Below, in pieces: positions 24,404-33,733 of a stretch of 64,000 nt of DNA (the first letter of the stretch is position 1; each line of letters begins with the position of its first letter). The DNA lies in assembly GCA_040510375.1 (NCBI GenBank), contig JBEVJC010000024.1, forward strand, positions 124,001 through 188,000, given 5' to 3'. A model generated the notes under the pieces. That model did no database searches. It saw nothing but the letters and a program-made list of their open reading frames with translations, and had not been told where the DNA came from. The position numbers and the translations under genes are program-made. The DNA is from JBEVJC01 sp040510375 (GTDB lineage: Bacteria > Bacteroidota > Bacteroidia > Chitinophagales > Chitinophagaceae).

Positions 24404-25519
24404 ATGAAATCGCCATTAACCAAAACCAACAAACGGACTGCAACCCTGTTTATCCATTCCCTGATCTGGATTGTCTATTCAATCCTGGTGTATGCTGCCA
24501 ACTCTATTGCGGACCCTGATGTAAAATATTACAGGACCCTGCTGTTTTTATTGCCCTTCATTGGTTTGTTCTATGGCAGTATTGTTTTGTTGCGGGCGAC
24601 AGATAAACTGGGGACCTCCTGGGTGGTGGGCATGTTTTCCTTTTTGTTCGGGTCCGTGATCATAATCGGGTATTGTTATATTTACCTGGTAATGCCAATG
24701 CTGGGTGTTACATTGTATTCATCTGAACAGCTGGATGATTTTATAAGGGGTGCCTTACTCGGTCTTATCCAGTATTTCCTGTACGCCATGTTATATGTAT
24801 ATGTGGAACGGAATTTCAACAAACGGCTGCAGACCCGGCATACGGCGGAAAAAGACCTGAAAGCCCAGCTCGAAAATGCCCGGTTAAAGGACGCAGACCT
24901 GCGTGCCAGGCACGAAAACCTGTTGCTGGAGCAGGCATTCTTCCTGGCTGAGATCAATCCGCATTTCCTGCATAATACACTGAACGTACTTTTCAACCAG
25001 GCACAACGGATTTCCGAACCGCTTGCCGCAAATATTGCAAAGCTTTCCAGTATGATGCGGTATTCAATTGAAACCGCTGAAGACCAGCCGGGAAAAGTAA
25101 GTGCGCAAAAGGAAATCGAAAACCTCAAATTGCTGCTTGATATCCACCGTATGCGTTTCAGGGAGACAAAGGCCGTTAAAATGATAGTTGATGGCGAACC
25201 AAACGGTCATATCCTGCCCCCTCTTTCCCTGATTACCCTGGTGGAAAATGCCATGAAGTATGGAGAACTGAACGAGCCGGAGTATCCGGTAGTCATCAAT
25301 ATAACACTTGAACCCGACTCACTTGGTTTCAGCTGCCGTAACAAGATCAGGAAGATTCCATTGTTATCCCCTTCCACCAACCTTGGATTGTATAACCTGA
25401 AGCGACGCCTGGACGTAAATTTTAAAAATAAATACCTGCTGCATAACCATAGCGATGCCAATTTCTACACAGTTGAATTAACCATCTATAAAAATAAGGT
25501 ACCTGGATCCGGTGCCTGA
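24404..25519 (+). CDS. LytS/YehU-type sensor histidine kinase
   Basis: The 371-residue protein has four predicted membrane segments in residues 10-140, a coiled-coil linker (about 145-185: RHTAEKDLKAQLENARLKDADL) and a His_kinase domain with the phosphoacceptor motif INPHFLHNTLNVL. An ATPase segment follows with PLSLITLVENAMKYG (N-box) and a degenerate G-box NLGLYNLKRRLD. Such kinases normally pair with a LytTR response regulator encoded next door. No response regulator is in the window, so it is an orphan or works with a distant partner. Confidence 0.92.
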   Translation: MKSPLTKTNKRTATLFIHSLIWIVYSILVYAANSIADPDVKYYRTLLFLLPFIGLFYGSIVLLRATDKLGTSWVVGMFSFLFGSVIIIGYCYIYLVMPMLGVTLYSSEQLDDFIRGALLGLIQYFLYAMLYVYVERNFNKRLQTRHTAEKDLKAQLENARLKDADLRARHENLLLEQAFFLAEINPHFLHNTLNVLFNQAQRISEPLAANIAKLSSMMRYSIETAEDQPGKVSAQKEIENLKLLLDIHRMRFRETKAVKMIVDGEPNGHILPPLSLITLVENAMKYGELNEPEYPVVINITLEPDSLGFSCRNKIRKIPLLSPSTNLGLYNLKRRLDVNFKNKYLLHNHSDANFYTVELTIYKNKVPGSGA

Positions 25520-25579
25520 TTGATTAACCGGCGGCATAGAAGATAACCGGCAACGGCCTGCTATCTGGTTCACGGATCA

Positions 25580-26206
25580 TCAGGCCCGCATTGCGTACAT
25601 AATAATATTGAGACCAAACCTCGTGTTATCTTCTGCAAGGAAACGTTTGTTACGGAAATCATAGTCCCATTCACACCCGTAATCCTTATTGCTGTACAGT
25701 ACACCAATCCGTCCATTAACAGTAATCGCCTTCAGGTAATCGTGAATCAGGTCATCACCCCATCCATTCAATTCAAACGATGTTGGCGGCGGACCTTTTT
25801 CGAACCGGAAAAAGGAATTGTATAATTCATGGTCGTTCGGGATTTTTTTCAATGCACCGGATCCAAAAGTCATTGCCATCTGCGCTTCGAACGACCTGGC
25901 AAACAGTCCGTCTATGTCATGATTGCAATCATCCACAAATACAAAACCTCCATTCTGGATATATTTTTTAAAATTGGCCTGCTCCTTATTGGAGAACTGG
26001 ACCAGTTTATGTCCACTCATATAACAGAATGGAGCAGTAAATAATTCGTCGGAGCCAAGATCAATTATCCGTTCCTGCGGATCAACCGCCATGGAGGTGT
26101 ACTCTACCAACGAGTTCAGCAGGTTGGCAGGCATCCGCTGATCAGTGTCCCAATCGCCCGAAAGATACCTTAACCTTGTGAATACAAACCTCCGGACAAT
26201 TTCCAT
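25580..26206 (-). CDS. DUF4159 protein
   Basis: The 208-residue protein matches DUF4159: FVFTRLRYLSGDWDTD near the N-terminus, LVEYTSMAVDPQERIIDLGSDELFTAPFCYMSGH, then the GGFVFVDDCNHDIDGLF segment that resembles a glutamine-amidotransferase-like fold. There is no signal peptide. DUF4159 genes often neighbour MoxR/DUF58/BatA clusters, and here it is divergent from such a cluster across 179 bp. A role in the same complex is inferred from context. Confidence 0.88.
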   Translation of the reverse strand: MEIVRRFVFTRLRYLSGDWDTDQRMPANLLNSLVEYTSMAVDPQERIIDLGSDELFTAPFCYMSGHKLVQFSNKEQANFKKYIQNGGFVFVDDCNHDIDGLFARSFEAQMAMTFGSGALKKIPNDHELYNSFFRFEKGPPPTSFELNGWGDDLIHDYLKAITVNGRIGVLYSNKDYGCEWDYDFRNKRFLAEDNTRFGLNIIMYAMRA

Positions 26207-26385
26207 ACTTCGTTTATTGTAATGACCCTATTGGCAGAAGTCCCCAAATTCGGATTTTTTTGTCACAGAGGCAAAGGAAAAATCATAGAATAACGTCAAA
26301 AAGACGAACTTCCGAACACTGAACCTGTTCCACTGCAAACGCCTCCTTTAATAATGTATTATCAACTTAAATAACTTTCCACCTG

Positions 26386-27378
26386 GTGACAAATGAGACC
26401 AATGTCAACGAACTCCTGCAGAAGGTTTCGTTGCTGAAAAAAGAGATTCAGAAAGTAATTGTAGGGCAGGACCAGGTTCTGGAGGAAATTATAGTAGCAC
26501 TGCTTGCCGGCGGCCATTGCCTGTTGGAAGGTGTACCCGGACTGGCAAAAACACTGATGGTCCGTACGATGTCGCAGGCACTGCATCTTTCGTTCCGGCG
26601 AATCCAGTTTACACCCGACCTGATGCCCACAGATATTGTGGGCACTGAAATCCTGGAGGAAGACAGCCAGACCGGTAAACGTCATTTCATATTTACCCCC
26701 GGACCCCTGTTCGCCAATATTATCCTGGCCGACGAGATAAACAGGACGCCTCCAAAAACCCAATCGGCCCTGCTGGAAGCCATGCAGGAATTTGAAGTGA
26801 CCTATGCCGGAAAAACATATCCGCTCGACCGGCCCTTCTTCATCCTTGCAACCCAGAACCCGATTGAACAGGCCGGCACCTATCCCCTGCCCGAAGCACA
26901 ACTGGACCGCTTTCTTTTGTATGTAAAAATCGGATACCCTACCGAACAGGAAGAAATGCAGATCCTTGCGAGTACCACCGGCACAAAGAAGAATACCGTT
27001 AACCCCGTGGTTAATGGTGAGGAGATCCGCCAATTGCAGGTACTGGTGCGGGAAGTTTCCATCAACGAAGACCTGAGTAATTATGCGGGTTTACTGGTGC
27101 GGGCAACAAGACCGGATACCACTACCGTGCCTGAAGTAAAAGACTGGATCCGCTGGGGAGCAGGACCAAGGGCCGGACAGGCACTTATCCTTACAGCAAA
27201 AGCACGTGCATTATTACATGGCCGTTACGCCGTATTACAGGAAGATCTTGTGAACATGGCCTATCCTGTACTACGTCACCGGATGCTGCTGAATTTTAAA
27301 GCAGATGCAGAACAGATTACAACCGACCAGGTGACCAATGCCCTGATCAGATCGGTGAAGCGGCCTAAAACTTTATAA
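26386..27378 (+). CDS. MoxR-family AAA+ ATPase
   Basis: The start is GTG at 26386; upstream in-frame stops rule out an earlier start. The 330-residue ATPase has Walker A-like GGHCLLEGVPGLAKT (about 42-56), Walker B ILADEINR, sensor 1 ILATQNP and a C-terminal lid domain (WGAGPRAGQAL). MoxR ATPases act as chaperones that mature or activate partner enzymes together with VWA-domain proteins, here the next gene (DUF58). It leads an apparent operon that runs through the TldD/TldE-like genes. Confidence 0.96.
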   Translation: MTNETNVNELLQKVSLLKKEIQKVIVGQDQVLEEIIVALLAGGHCLLEGVPGLAKTLMVRTMSQALHLSFRRIQFTPDLMPTDIVGTEILEEDSQTGKRHFIFTPGPLFANIILADEINRTPPKTQSALLEAMQEFEVTYAGKTYPLDRPFFILATQNPIEQAGTYPLPEAQLDRFLLYVKIGYPTEQEEMQILASTTGTKKNTVNPVVNGEEIRQLQVLVREVSINEDLSNYAGLLVRATRPDTTTVPEVKDWIRWGAGPRAGQALILTAKARALLHGRYAVLQEDLVNMAYPVLRHRMLLNFKADAEQITTDQVTNALIRSVKRPKTL

Positions 27379-27456
27379 CGGGAGCAAATATGGGTGTGAC
27401 GTTTTAAAGTAAAAGGAGTACGAACGCTATCAAATGGTTGAATAAAAAACAATGGT

Positions 27457-28341
27457 ATGTCCGCAATTCCTGATCCCAAAATATTGATGTCAATCCGCAA
27501 CCTTTCACTTGCGGCAAAGACAACAGTGGATGGATTCCTGACCGGCGCAAATAAAAGTGCGATCAAGGGAACCGGGATTGAATTCAGCCAGTACCGGAGT
27601 TATATGCCAGGTGATGACCTGCGATGGATGGACTGGAAAATGTTTGCCCGATCCGACAGGTACTATATCCGCGAGTCAGAAGCAGAAACCAATATCAGTG
27701 TCCGTCTGCTGATTGATTGCAGCGGATCAATGGCCCATCAGGATAGCGGTCTTACCAAAATAGATTACGCGCGATACATTGCAGCCTGCCTGGCTTATCT
27801 CGCCAACCGTCAGGGTGATGCCGTGGGCCTCTACCTGCTTCGTGAAAAAGGAATTTTTTCACTAACACCAAGACAGGGATATCAAAACCTCAACCGCATT
27901 TTTTACCAGCTGGAGCAAGCCGGACCAACAGGTAAATTCACCAACCAGGTCCATTATAAAGAAATCTATGCAGGTGGCCGGTCAAAGGAATTGCTGGTGT
28001 TTATTACAGATATGTATCAGGAAAAAAAAGAGATCTATGACATGCTCGACCTCCTGGGCGCAATGAAACATGAGATCATCGTATTACATGTAATCGGACG
28101 GAATGAACTTGATCTCAATTTTACCGGTTATGATACCCTGCAGGATATGGAGACCGGTGCCACTATACAGGTAGATCCATCCCGGCTTAAAAAACAATAT
28201 GCGGCAGAACTACAATTACAACATGAAACAATTAAAAAAGAATTGATGGGGAAAAATATTTACTACCGGCTTCTGGCCATGGATGAACCGGTAGACGAAG
28301 CTCTGCGCGACTTCCTGCAACGAAGGGCACGCGGGCTTTAA
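27457..28341 (+). CDS. DUF58 (VWA-like) protein
   Basis: The 294-residue protein contains the DUF58 signature GIEFSQYRSYMPGDDLRWMDWKMFARSDRYYIRESEAE (about 41-78). A von Willebrand factor A fold follows with a MIDAS-like motif DCSGSM (about 87-92). It lacks membrane segments. DUF58 proteins are the standard VWA partners of MoxR ATPases. It is followed 28 bp later by a BatA-like gene. Confidence 0.95.
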   Translation: MSAIPDPKILMSIRNLSLAAKTTVDGFLTGANKSAIKGTGIEFSQYRSYMPGDDLRWMDWKMFARSDRYYIRESEAETNISVRLLIDCSGSMAHQDSGLTKIDYARYIAACLAYLANRQGDAVGLYLLREKGIFSLTPRQGYQNLNRIFYQLEQAGPTGKFTNQVHYKEIYAGGRSKELLVFITDMYQEKKEIYDMLDLLGAMKHEIIVLHVIGRNELDLNFTGYDTLQDMETGATIQVDPSRLKKQYAAELQLQHETIKKELMGKNIYYRLLAMDEPVDEALRDFLQRRARGL

Positions 28342-28369
28342 GTTTTTTCCTTATCAGCAAATTATAAAC

Positions 28370-29797
28370 GTGTTCCGGTTCCTTAATCCCATAGCACTCC
28401 TGAGTTTCACCGCACTGGCCATACCAGTGCTGGTACACCTGTGGCATGTGCGGAAAGGAAAAACACTCCATATCGGAAGTATCCGGCTGTTTACCATCAA
28501 CAATAAACAAAATTCAAGCAGCCGCCGTATCCATAACTGGCCATTGTTTTTATTACGCTGTCTGTTTATAATAATGTTGGCTACCTTGCTGGCAAATCCG
28601 GTATGGACCAGCCATCAGCCCCCTCCCGGTACCGGATGGATAATTGTTACCGGCACCAGCACCGGACAGGCCTACCGCGAATACCCGCATACCATCGATT
28701 CTCTGATCAGCAAAGGTTTCAGTTTACACCAGGCAGGTGAACCTTATTCAACTATATTATTGGCGGATAGTAATAAAGTCAATACCAATTCCAATCATAC
28801 ACTTACAACCTGGCAACTGATGAGGGAACTGGACTCCCGACTGCCAGCCGGTTTACCCGTATATATTTTCACCGGCCACCCGTTGAGTGATTATAGCGGA
28901 AACCGGCCATCCACAAGGCTTTCGGTCGATATCCGCAGCATTACACCAACGAACCTCAGATCTGAAACCTCCCTTCAACCATTTGTGACCACTGAAAACA
29001 AACAAAGGACAGATCAGTGGATCAGCACTTCCACGGGTAACCATTTCCGCAGTATCGATACATCAATTTCACTCGCTGCTGCACCCGATACACAATTGAT
29101 CCGCATAGGTATTGTTTCCAACGCCCACAATGACGACTCCTATATCCGGGCGGCTGTCAACGCGATCTCATCCTATACTAAAAAAAGATCGACGGTTATC
29201 AATCTGACACCGGGCAGACCAGTAAGTCAACCGATGGACCTGATCTTTCAACTCAACGAAAAGGAATCGAATGATACATGGGTAAAATCCCTTACTGAAA
29301 AAGGCACGCTTTTTTTTTATGCATCCGGCGAAAAAACAGAAACCCCTTCCTTCCTGGAAACACCACTGGTTCCGCTGGACCGAAGTAACCTGATCCATGT
29401 ATCCAATCAACGACTGATATCGGCTCCGGGTAAAACAATCTGGCAAACTGGTACCGGCAGACCACTGCTTAACATGGAATACATTGGTTCGAAAAAAGTC
29501 CTTCATTTCGCTTTTGATTTCGACCCGCAATCGTCGACCCTCGTCTGGGACGAAACCTTTGTCAGATCATTACTACCCATCCTGATTCAGCCAACCTCTT
29601 CCCTACTTCCCGACAACAGGATGATTGACCCCGCACAATCGGGAAATATCAATTACAACAAGGACAATCGCCAACAGGCTTCATTAATATCCCTGCAACA
29701 GGACCTTAAACCACTTTGGTGGACCATCATCCTGTTTGTATTTTTTGCAGAACGTTTCTTATTCTATCACCAACGCGGTAAAAAAACAAATGTTTGA
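28370..29797 (+). CDS. BatA N-terminal domain membrane protein
   Basis: The start is GTG at 28370. The N-terminus (FRFLNPIALLSFTALAIPVLVHLWHVRKGKTLHIGSIRLF) matches the BatA/aerotolerance N-terminal domain with two membrane helices (about 8-24 and 58-76). The central 350 residues form a periplasmic region and a last hydrophobic segment lies near residue 455 (WWTIILFVFFAERFLFY). No VWA MIDAS motif is obvious in the middle. Its stop overlaps the next start by 8 bp, indicating translational coupling. Confidence 0.9.
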   Translation: MFRFLNPIALLSFTALAIPVLVHLWHVRKGKTLHIGSIRLFTINNKQNSSSRRIHNWPLFLLRCLFIIMLATLLANPVWTSHQPPPGTGWIIVTGTSTGQAYREYPHTIDSLISKGFSLHQAGEPYSTILLADSNKVNTNSNHTLTTWQLMRELDSRLPAGLPVYIFTGHPLSDYSGNRPSTRLSVDIRSITPTNLRSETSLQPFVTTENKQRTDQWISTSTGNHFRSIDTSISLAAAPDTQLIRIGIVSNAHNDDSYIRAAVNAISSYTKKRSTVINLTPGRPVSQPMDLIFQLNEKESNDTWVKSLTEKGTLFFYASGEKTETPSFLETPLVPLDRSNLIHVSNQRLISAPGKTIWQTGTGRPLLNMEYIGSKKVLHFAFDFDPQSSTLVWDETFVRSLLPILIQPTSSLLPDNRMIDPAQSGNINYNKDNRQQASLISLQQDLKPLWWTIILFVFFAERFLFYHQRGKKTNV

Positions 29798-31925
29798 GCA
29801 GGCAAGACATATCATCCCCGCCCTGACCGGAAAATGGAAGCGTAACCGCCAGATTGCTTATTTACTCGCCTGCCTGTCGCTGACCTTGTTCCTGACTGTT
29901 ATTTCCATCTGCATACTTACACTTCCTTATTGGTCCGGAATTGTATGCCTGCTGCTCAGTTTTTTCCTCCTGTATATTTTTATTCCCCGGAAAAGGATAA
30001 ACAATACAACACTGAGCAGTTATCTTAATAATACCTATCCCGACCTCGAAGAAAGTGCACAGTTATTACTGATACCGGAGGAAGACCTTGGCACACTCCA
30101 GCGTTTGCAGATAGAAAAAACAGGCGCCGCAATTATCCATCTTCCGGTTCCCGGGATTATAACCCGACCAATAAAAAATGGACTGCTGGCCCTTCTTATT
30201 GCCACACTGCTTTCCGGATTATTAATTGCGCTGTCCTATTATTTCAGGACGAACCCATTGCCATCCGTCAATTCAACCAGCGTGGCGTCCGTCTCCAAAG
30301 AAATCGTTCCTGTTTCCATCCGCTCCCATTCGATCCGGATCGATCCGCCGGTTTATACGCGTAAACCCGTTCGTAAACAGGACCAGTTTTCACTGGTTGT
30401 CGAAGAAGGCAGCCTTGTCAGCTGGACCATCCATACCAATAGGGCCGTGCCTTCCCTGCAAATAGTATTCAATGGTAACCAGGTAAAATTTTTAAAGCCT
30501 TCAGGTGACAGCACTACCTGGATTCTCGAACAGGTAATAAAGACATCCGGTTATTACCAGGTAAACCCCGGAACAGAGGCCTCGCCGCTTTATAAAATCG
30601 ACATCGTCCCTGATAAACCGGTAACTATCCAGATCCTTACTCCGAAACAATACACTACTATCCAGGCTGGACAGTCTTCACGGGTTATTCTCAAAACAAG
30701 GCTGGTGGATGATTATGGCATCAGTGATGCCAGCATCGTTGCAACGCGTGCCAGTGGTAAGGGTGAAGCCGTGAGTTTTAAGGAAGAAGTACTCCGGTTC
30801 GACCAGGCCCTGAATGGAAATACACATTTGGATCTTACACGAATAATGGATCTTTCAGGAATGGGTCTAAAACCTGGTGATGAACTTTATTTTTATATCA
30901 AGGCCAGGGATAACCACGGACAGGAATCCAGGTCGGAAATGTATTTTATTTCATTGCCAGATACGGATGAACTATTGAATATGTCGGGAATGACAAGCGC
31001 TGCAGGACTGGTACCGGAATACTTCCGGAGCCAGCGCCAGATCATCCTGGATACCGAAAAATTATTAAAAGAAAAGAATTCGATCCCGGAAGATAGTTTC
31101 CGTTTACGCAGTAACGAACTTGGAAACGACCAGAAACTTCTTCGCCTGCGATATGGAAAATTCCTTGGTGAAGAAAATGAAAGCGGTGCACATTCGCCCG
31201 ATGATGGTCATGACCATGGTGGTAACCAGCCGGCTGTTGGTGATGCAAAGGCCCTGATGGATCAAATGGGACACCATCATGATAATGCGGAAGACGCAAG
31301 TTTTTTTGAACCCGCACAGAAAGCGCAGCTCAAAGCGGTGTTAACCGAAATGTGGGGCTCCGAGCTGAAACTCCGGACCTACCTGCCTTCGGCGGCCCTG
31401 CCATATGAATATAAGGCCCTGAAATTATTAAAGGACCTGCAACAAAAATCAAGGGCATATGTAGCAAAGACCGCTACTAAAATGACCCCGTTAAATCCTG
31501 AAAAAAGATTAACCGGTGATCTGGGTAAGATTTATACCGGTGAAACCAATAAAACCGCAGAGACTGAACAGCCAGGAATCGCACAAATCCGGGTTGCACT
31601 TTCACAACTTGAACGATTAAAACAGGGATCAACCCCATCACCCGATCAATCAGTCCTTTCCACAGCTGAACGGATGATCAGTGATCATGCAATAACTGAA
31701 CCTTCAAAATACCTGGCTGCATTGAGTGCAATCCGATCGCTGAACAGGGAACAACCAGGACCAACAGGACAACCCGTTAATAAAACCCAACTGAAACAAA
31801 TCAAAGAAATAGAAGCTGCACTTCAACGGATCCTTGGCGAGGGAAAATTACAACCTCAACCACCGGCTGGCAACTCGCCATTGGGGAATGAATATTTTAA
31901 TCAGTTAAACCGTGTGAAAGAATGA
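29790..31925 (+). CDS. large DUF4175-like membrane protein with His-rich stretch
   Basis: I place the start at the ATG at 29790, which overlaps the upstream stop. The 711-residue protein has two membrane segments near residues 22-65 and one near 130-150, then a long periplasmic region with an Ig-like part (SIRIDPPVYTRKP, then DDYGISDASIVA), as in DUF4175-type proteins. Around residues 466-505 it carries an acidic, His-rich stretch (HSPDDGHDHGG, then MGHHHD), a possible metal-binding loop. The C-terminal 200 residues are helical and polar. The function is unknown; context ties it to the MoxR/DUF58 machinery. Confidence 0.82.
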   Translation: MFEQARHIIPALTGKWKRNRQIAYLLACLSLTLFLTVISICILTLPYWSGIVCLLLSFFLLYIFIPRKRINNTTLSSYLNNTYPDLEESAQLLLIPEEDLGTLQRLQIEKTGAAIIHLPVPGIITRPIKNGLLALLIATLLSGLLIALSYYFRTNPLPSVNSTSVASVSKEIVPVSIRSHSIRIDPPVYTRKPVRKQDQFSLVVEEGSLVSWTIHTNRAVPSLQIVFNGNQVKFLKPSGDSTTWILEQVIKTSGYYQVNPGTEASPLYKIDIVPDKPVTIQILTPKQYTTIQAGQSSRVILKTRLVDDYGISDASIVATRASGKGEAVSFKEEVLRFDQALNGNTHLDLTRIMDLSGMGLKPGDELYFYIKARDNHGQESRSEMYFISLPDTDELLNMSGMTSAAGLVPEYFRSQRQIILDTEKLLKEKNSIPEDSFRLRSNELGNDQKLLRLRYGKFLGEENESGAHSPDDGHDHGGNQPAVGDAKALMDQMGHHHDNAEDASFFEPAQKAQLKAVLTEMWGSELKLRTYLPSAALPYEYKALKLLKDLQQKSRAYVAKTATKMTPLNPEKRLTGDLGKIYTGETNKTAETEQPGIAQIRVALSQLERLKQGSTPSPDQSVLSTAERMISDHAITEPSKYLAALSAIRSLNREQPGPTGQPVNKTQLKQIKEIEAALQRILGEGKLQPQPPAGNSPLGNEYFNQLNRVKE

Positions 31926-33682
31926 TAACAATCAACCTCGTTCTTTCTGGTTTAATCCTGGTCTTCCTGGTCGTAAAGGAAACACTCCGTCCGCAACGCC
32001 GTAACCTGCCATGGCGGTTACTGGCTTGTGGACTGGTTATAACCGCCCTTGCCTTTCTTGTTATACCCCTCAACTGGCAGGGTAAAACCACGATGAATAA
32101 GGAAGAAATCCGTTTACTGACTGATGGTGCTTCTGTCAACCCTGTTGGTAATAAAAATATCCAGGCCTTTACAACATCTCCCACCCTGGCCAGCAACCAG
32201 ATTAAATTCATACCCGATCTTTCCGTTTTCCTTTCCTCGCATACGGGAATTGATCTCATAAATGTGGAAGGTTATGGGCTTCCATTATCCGATCTGGATC
32301 TCCTTCGCCAACATAGAATCCCTGTTACTTATCAGCCAACTTTAATCCCTGCAGGATTTAATCATTCGGTATGGCCAAGGCAGATCAGACTTAATGAAAA
32401 CTTCGGGGTGCAGGGAAATTTCCATAATCCCGATGGACTAAAAATAAAGATCCGGCTGGAAGGTCCTGGTATCGGTTTCGACTCAACCCTGGTTTCTGAT
32501 TCGGCTGAACAACCCTTCCAGCTTCAGTTCCAGCCTGTTTTTACAGGTACTGTGGTCCTGGAACTGAAAGCCATTGCCACCAATGGAAAAGAATGGACCG
32601 AGAAAATCCCGGTTGATATCCTGCCTGCAAAAAATTTACAGGTGCTGATGCTTTCCTCTTCGCCCGACTTTGAAACAAAATTTATCTCGTCTTGGCTGTA
32701 TAATAATCATCAAAAAGTTGCAGTAAGAAGCACATTGGGTCCGTTGAAGTATTCATCCGGTTTCCTGAATAAAAAAAACGAATCTCTGGATCAGGTTACA
32801 ACGGGTCTGCTCAGCAACTACGATCTGGTAATCGCCGACGATGAAGCACTCAGTAGCCTTTCACCAGCTGAACGTGTTGCACTGCGTATACAGGTAACAC
32901 AGGGACTCGGGCTCATTATCCAGGCAGACAGTACGCGTTTATTAAGTGAACTGGCCACTACTTTCCGGATTTCCAGAAACGGCCACAACCAAGGGCGTTC
33001 CTTATTAATAAATGGAAAGATCGCCACACTGACGCCTGCAGTGGTCTACCAGATTGCAGCTGACCAGTCGTTACTTCCGCTGATAACCGATACAAGGCAG
33101 TCGATCGTAGCCGCAGCACGTTTGTATGGCTCCGGCCGGATAGTTTTAAACAGCATCACCGATACCTATACCTGGATTCTCAACGGACAAAAACGCGAGT
33201 TTGAATCCTACTGGACTACCCTGATCAATAATGTAACGCGACGGACCGGATCACCGGGCCGGTGGACCAGCAACATGCCTTTTCCTGTTGTATCACAACC
33301 AATGGACATTACATTACAATCGGCTGCAGATTCAATACCGGTGATCCGGTCGGACGACGAAAATATTTATCTTACCCAGAACCGATGGCTTCGTGACAGC
33401 TGGACCGGAACCTGGTGGCCTGTGAATAAAGGGTGGCAAACACTAAGCAGCGGAGATAGCTGTAAGTTGTATATTTATGACCAGGGTGACTGGTTGGTTG
33501 CCAGGACTGCATCATTGATCTCTACCAATCAATTTTATGCGGCGGAGAAATCAGCAACCGGCAACGTAGGGCAGCCAACGATTGTAACAGTAACCCGATC
33601 AGTTTCAAAAATTTTTGTTTTTATTGTTCTGCTGGCCAGCATCAGCTACCTGTGGTTTGAAGGCAAACGAAATCGAGTATGA
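31922..33682 (+). CDS. membrane-anchored protein of the MoxR/BatA cluster
   Basis: The 586-residue protein overlaps the previous gene by ATGA. It has two N-terminal membrane helices (about 4-18 and 31-49) and one at the C-terminus (SIFVFIVLLASISYLWF). The middle contains a Rossmann-like/glutamine-amidotransferase-like stretch (LQVLMLSSSPDFETKFISSWL, then YDLVIADDEAL), reminiscent of uncharacterised BatA-cluster proteins. No catalytic Cys is evident. Together with the preceding genes it would form an inner-membrane complex facing the periplasm. Confidence 0.82.
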   Translation: MITINLVLSGLILVFLVVKETLRPQRRNLPWRLLACGLVITALAFLVIPLNWQGKTTMNKEEIRLLTDGASVNPVGNKNIQAFTTSPTLASNQIKFIPDLSVFLSSHTGIDLINVEGYGLPLSDLDLLRQHRIPVTYQPTLIPAGFNHSVWPRQIRLNENFGVQGNFHNPDGLKIKIRLEGPGIGFDSTLVSDSAEQPFQLQFQPVFTGTVVLELKAIATNGKEWTEKIPVDILPAKNLQVLMLSSSPDFETKFISSWLYNNHQKVAVRSTLGPLKYSSGFLNKKNESLDQVTTGLLSNYDLVIADDEALSSLSPAERVALRIQVTQGLGLIIQADSTRLLSELATTFRISRNGHNQGRSLLINGKIATLTPAVVYQIAADQSLLPLITDTRQSIVAAARLYGSGRIVLNSITDTYTWILNGQKREFESYWTTLINNVTRRTGSPGRWTSNMPFPVVSQPMDITLQSAADSIPVIRSDDENIYLTQNRWLRDSWTGTWWPVNKGWQTLSSGDSCKLYIYDQGDWLVARTASLISTNQFYAAEKSATGNVGQPTIVTVTRSVSKIFVFIVLLASISYLWFEGKRNRV

Positions 33683-33720
33683 CCTACTGCTTATATATAT
33701 TATTCATCTAAAAAAAAAAC

Positions 33721-33727
33721 GAGGAGG
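33721..33727 (+). promoter_or_regulatory. strong Shine-Dalgarno site for the TTG-started TldD gene
   Basis: GAGGAGG lies 6 bp before the TTG at 33734. A canonical site is unusual among the genes here and supports the non-ATG start. Confidence 0.7.
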
Positions 33728-33733
33728 ACTATT

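Noticed and set aside
26362..27033. 223-codon minus-strand ORF over the MoxR gene
   Set aside because: Antisense to an ATPase with intact Walker motifs; no coding signal of its own.
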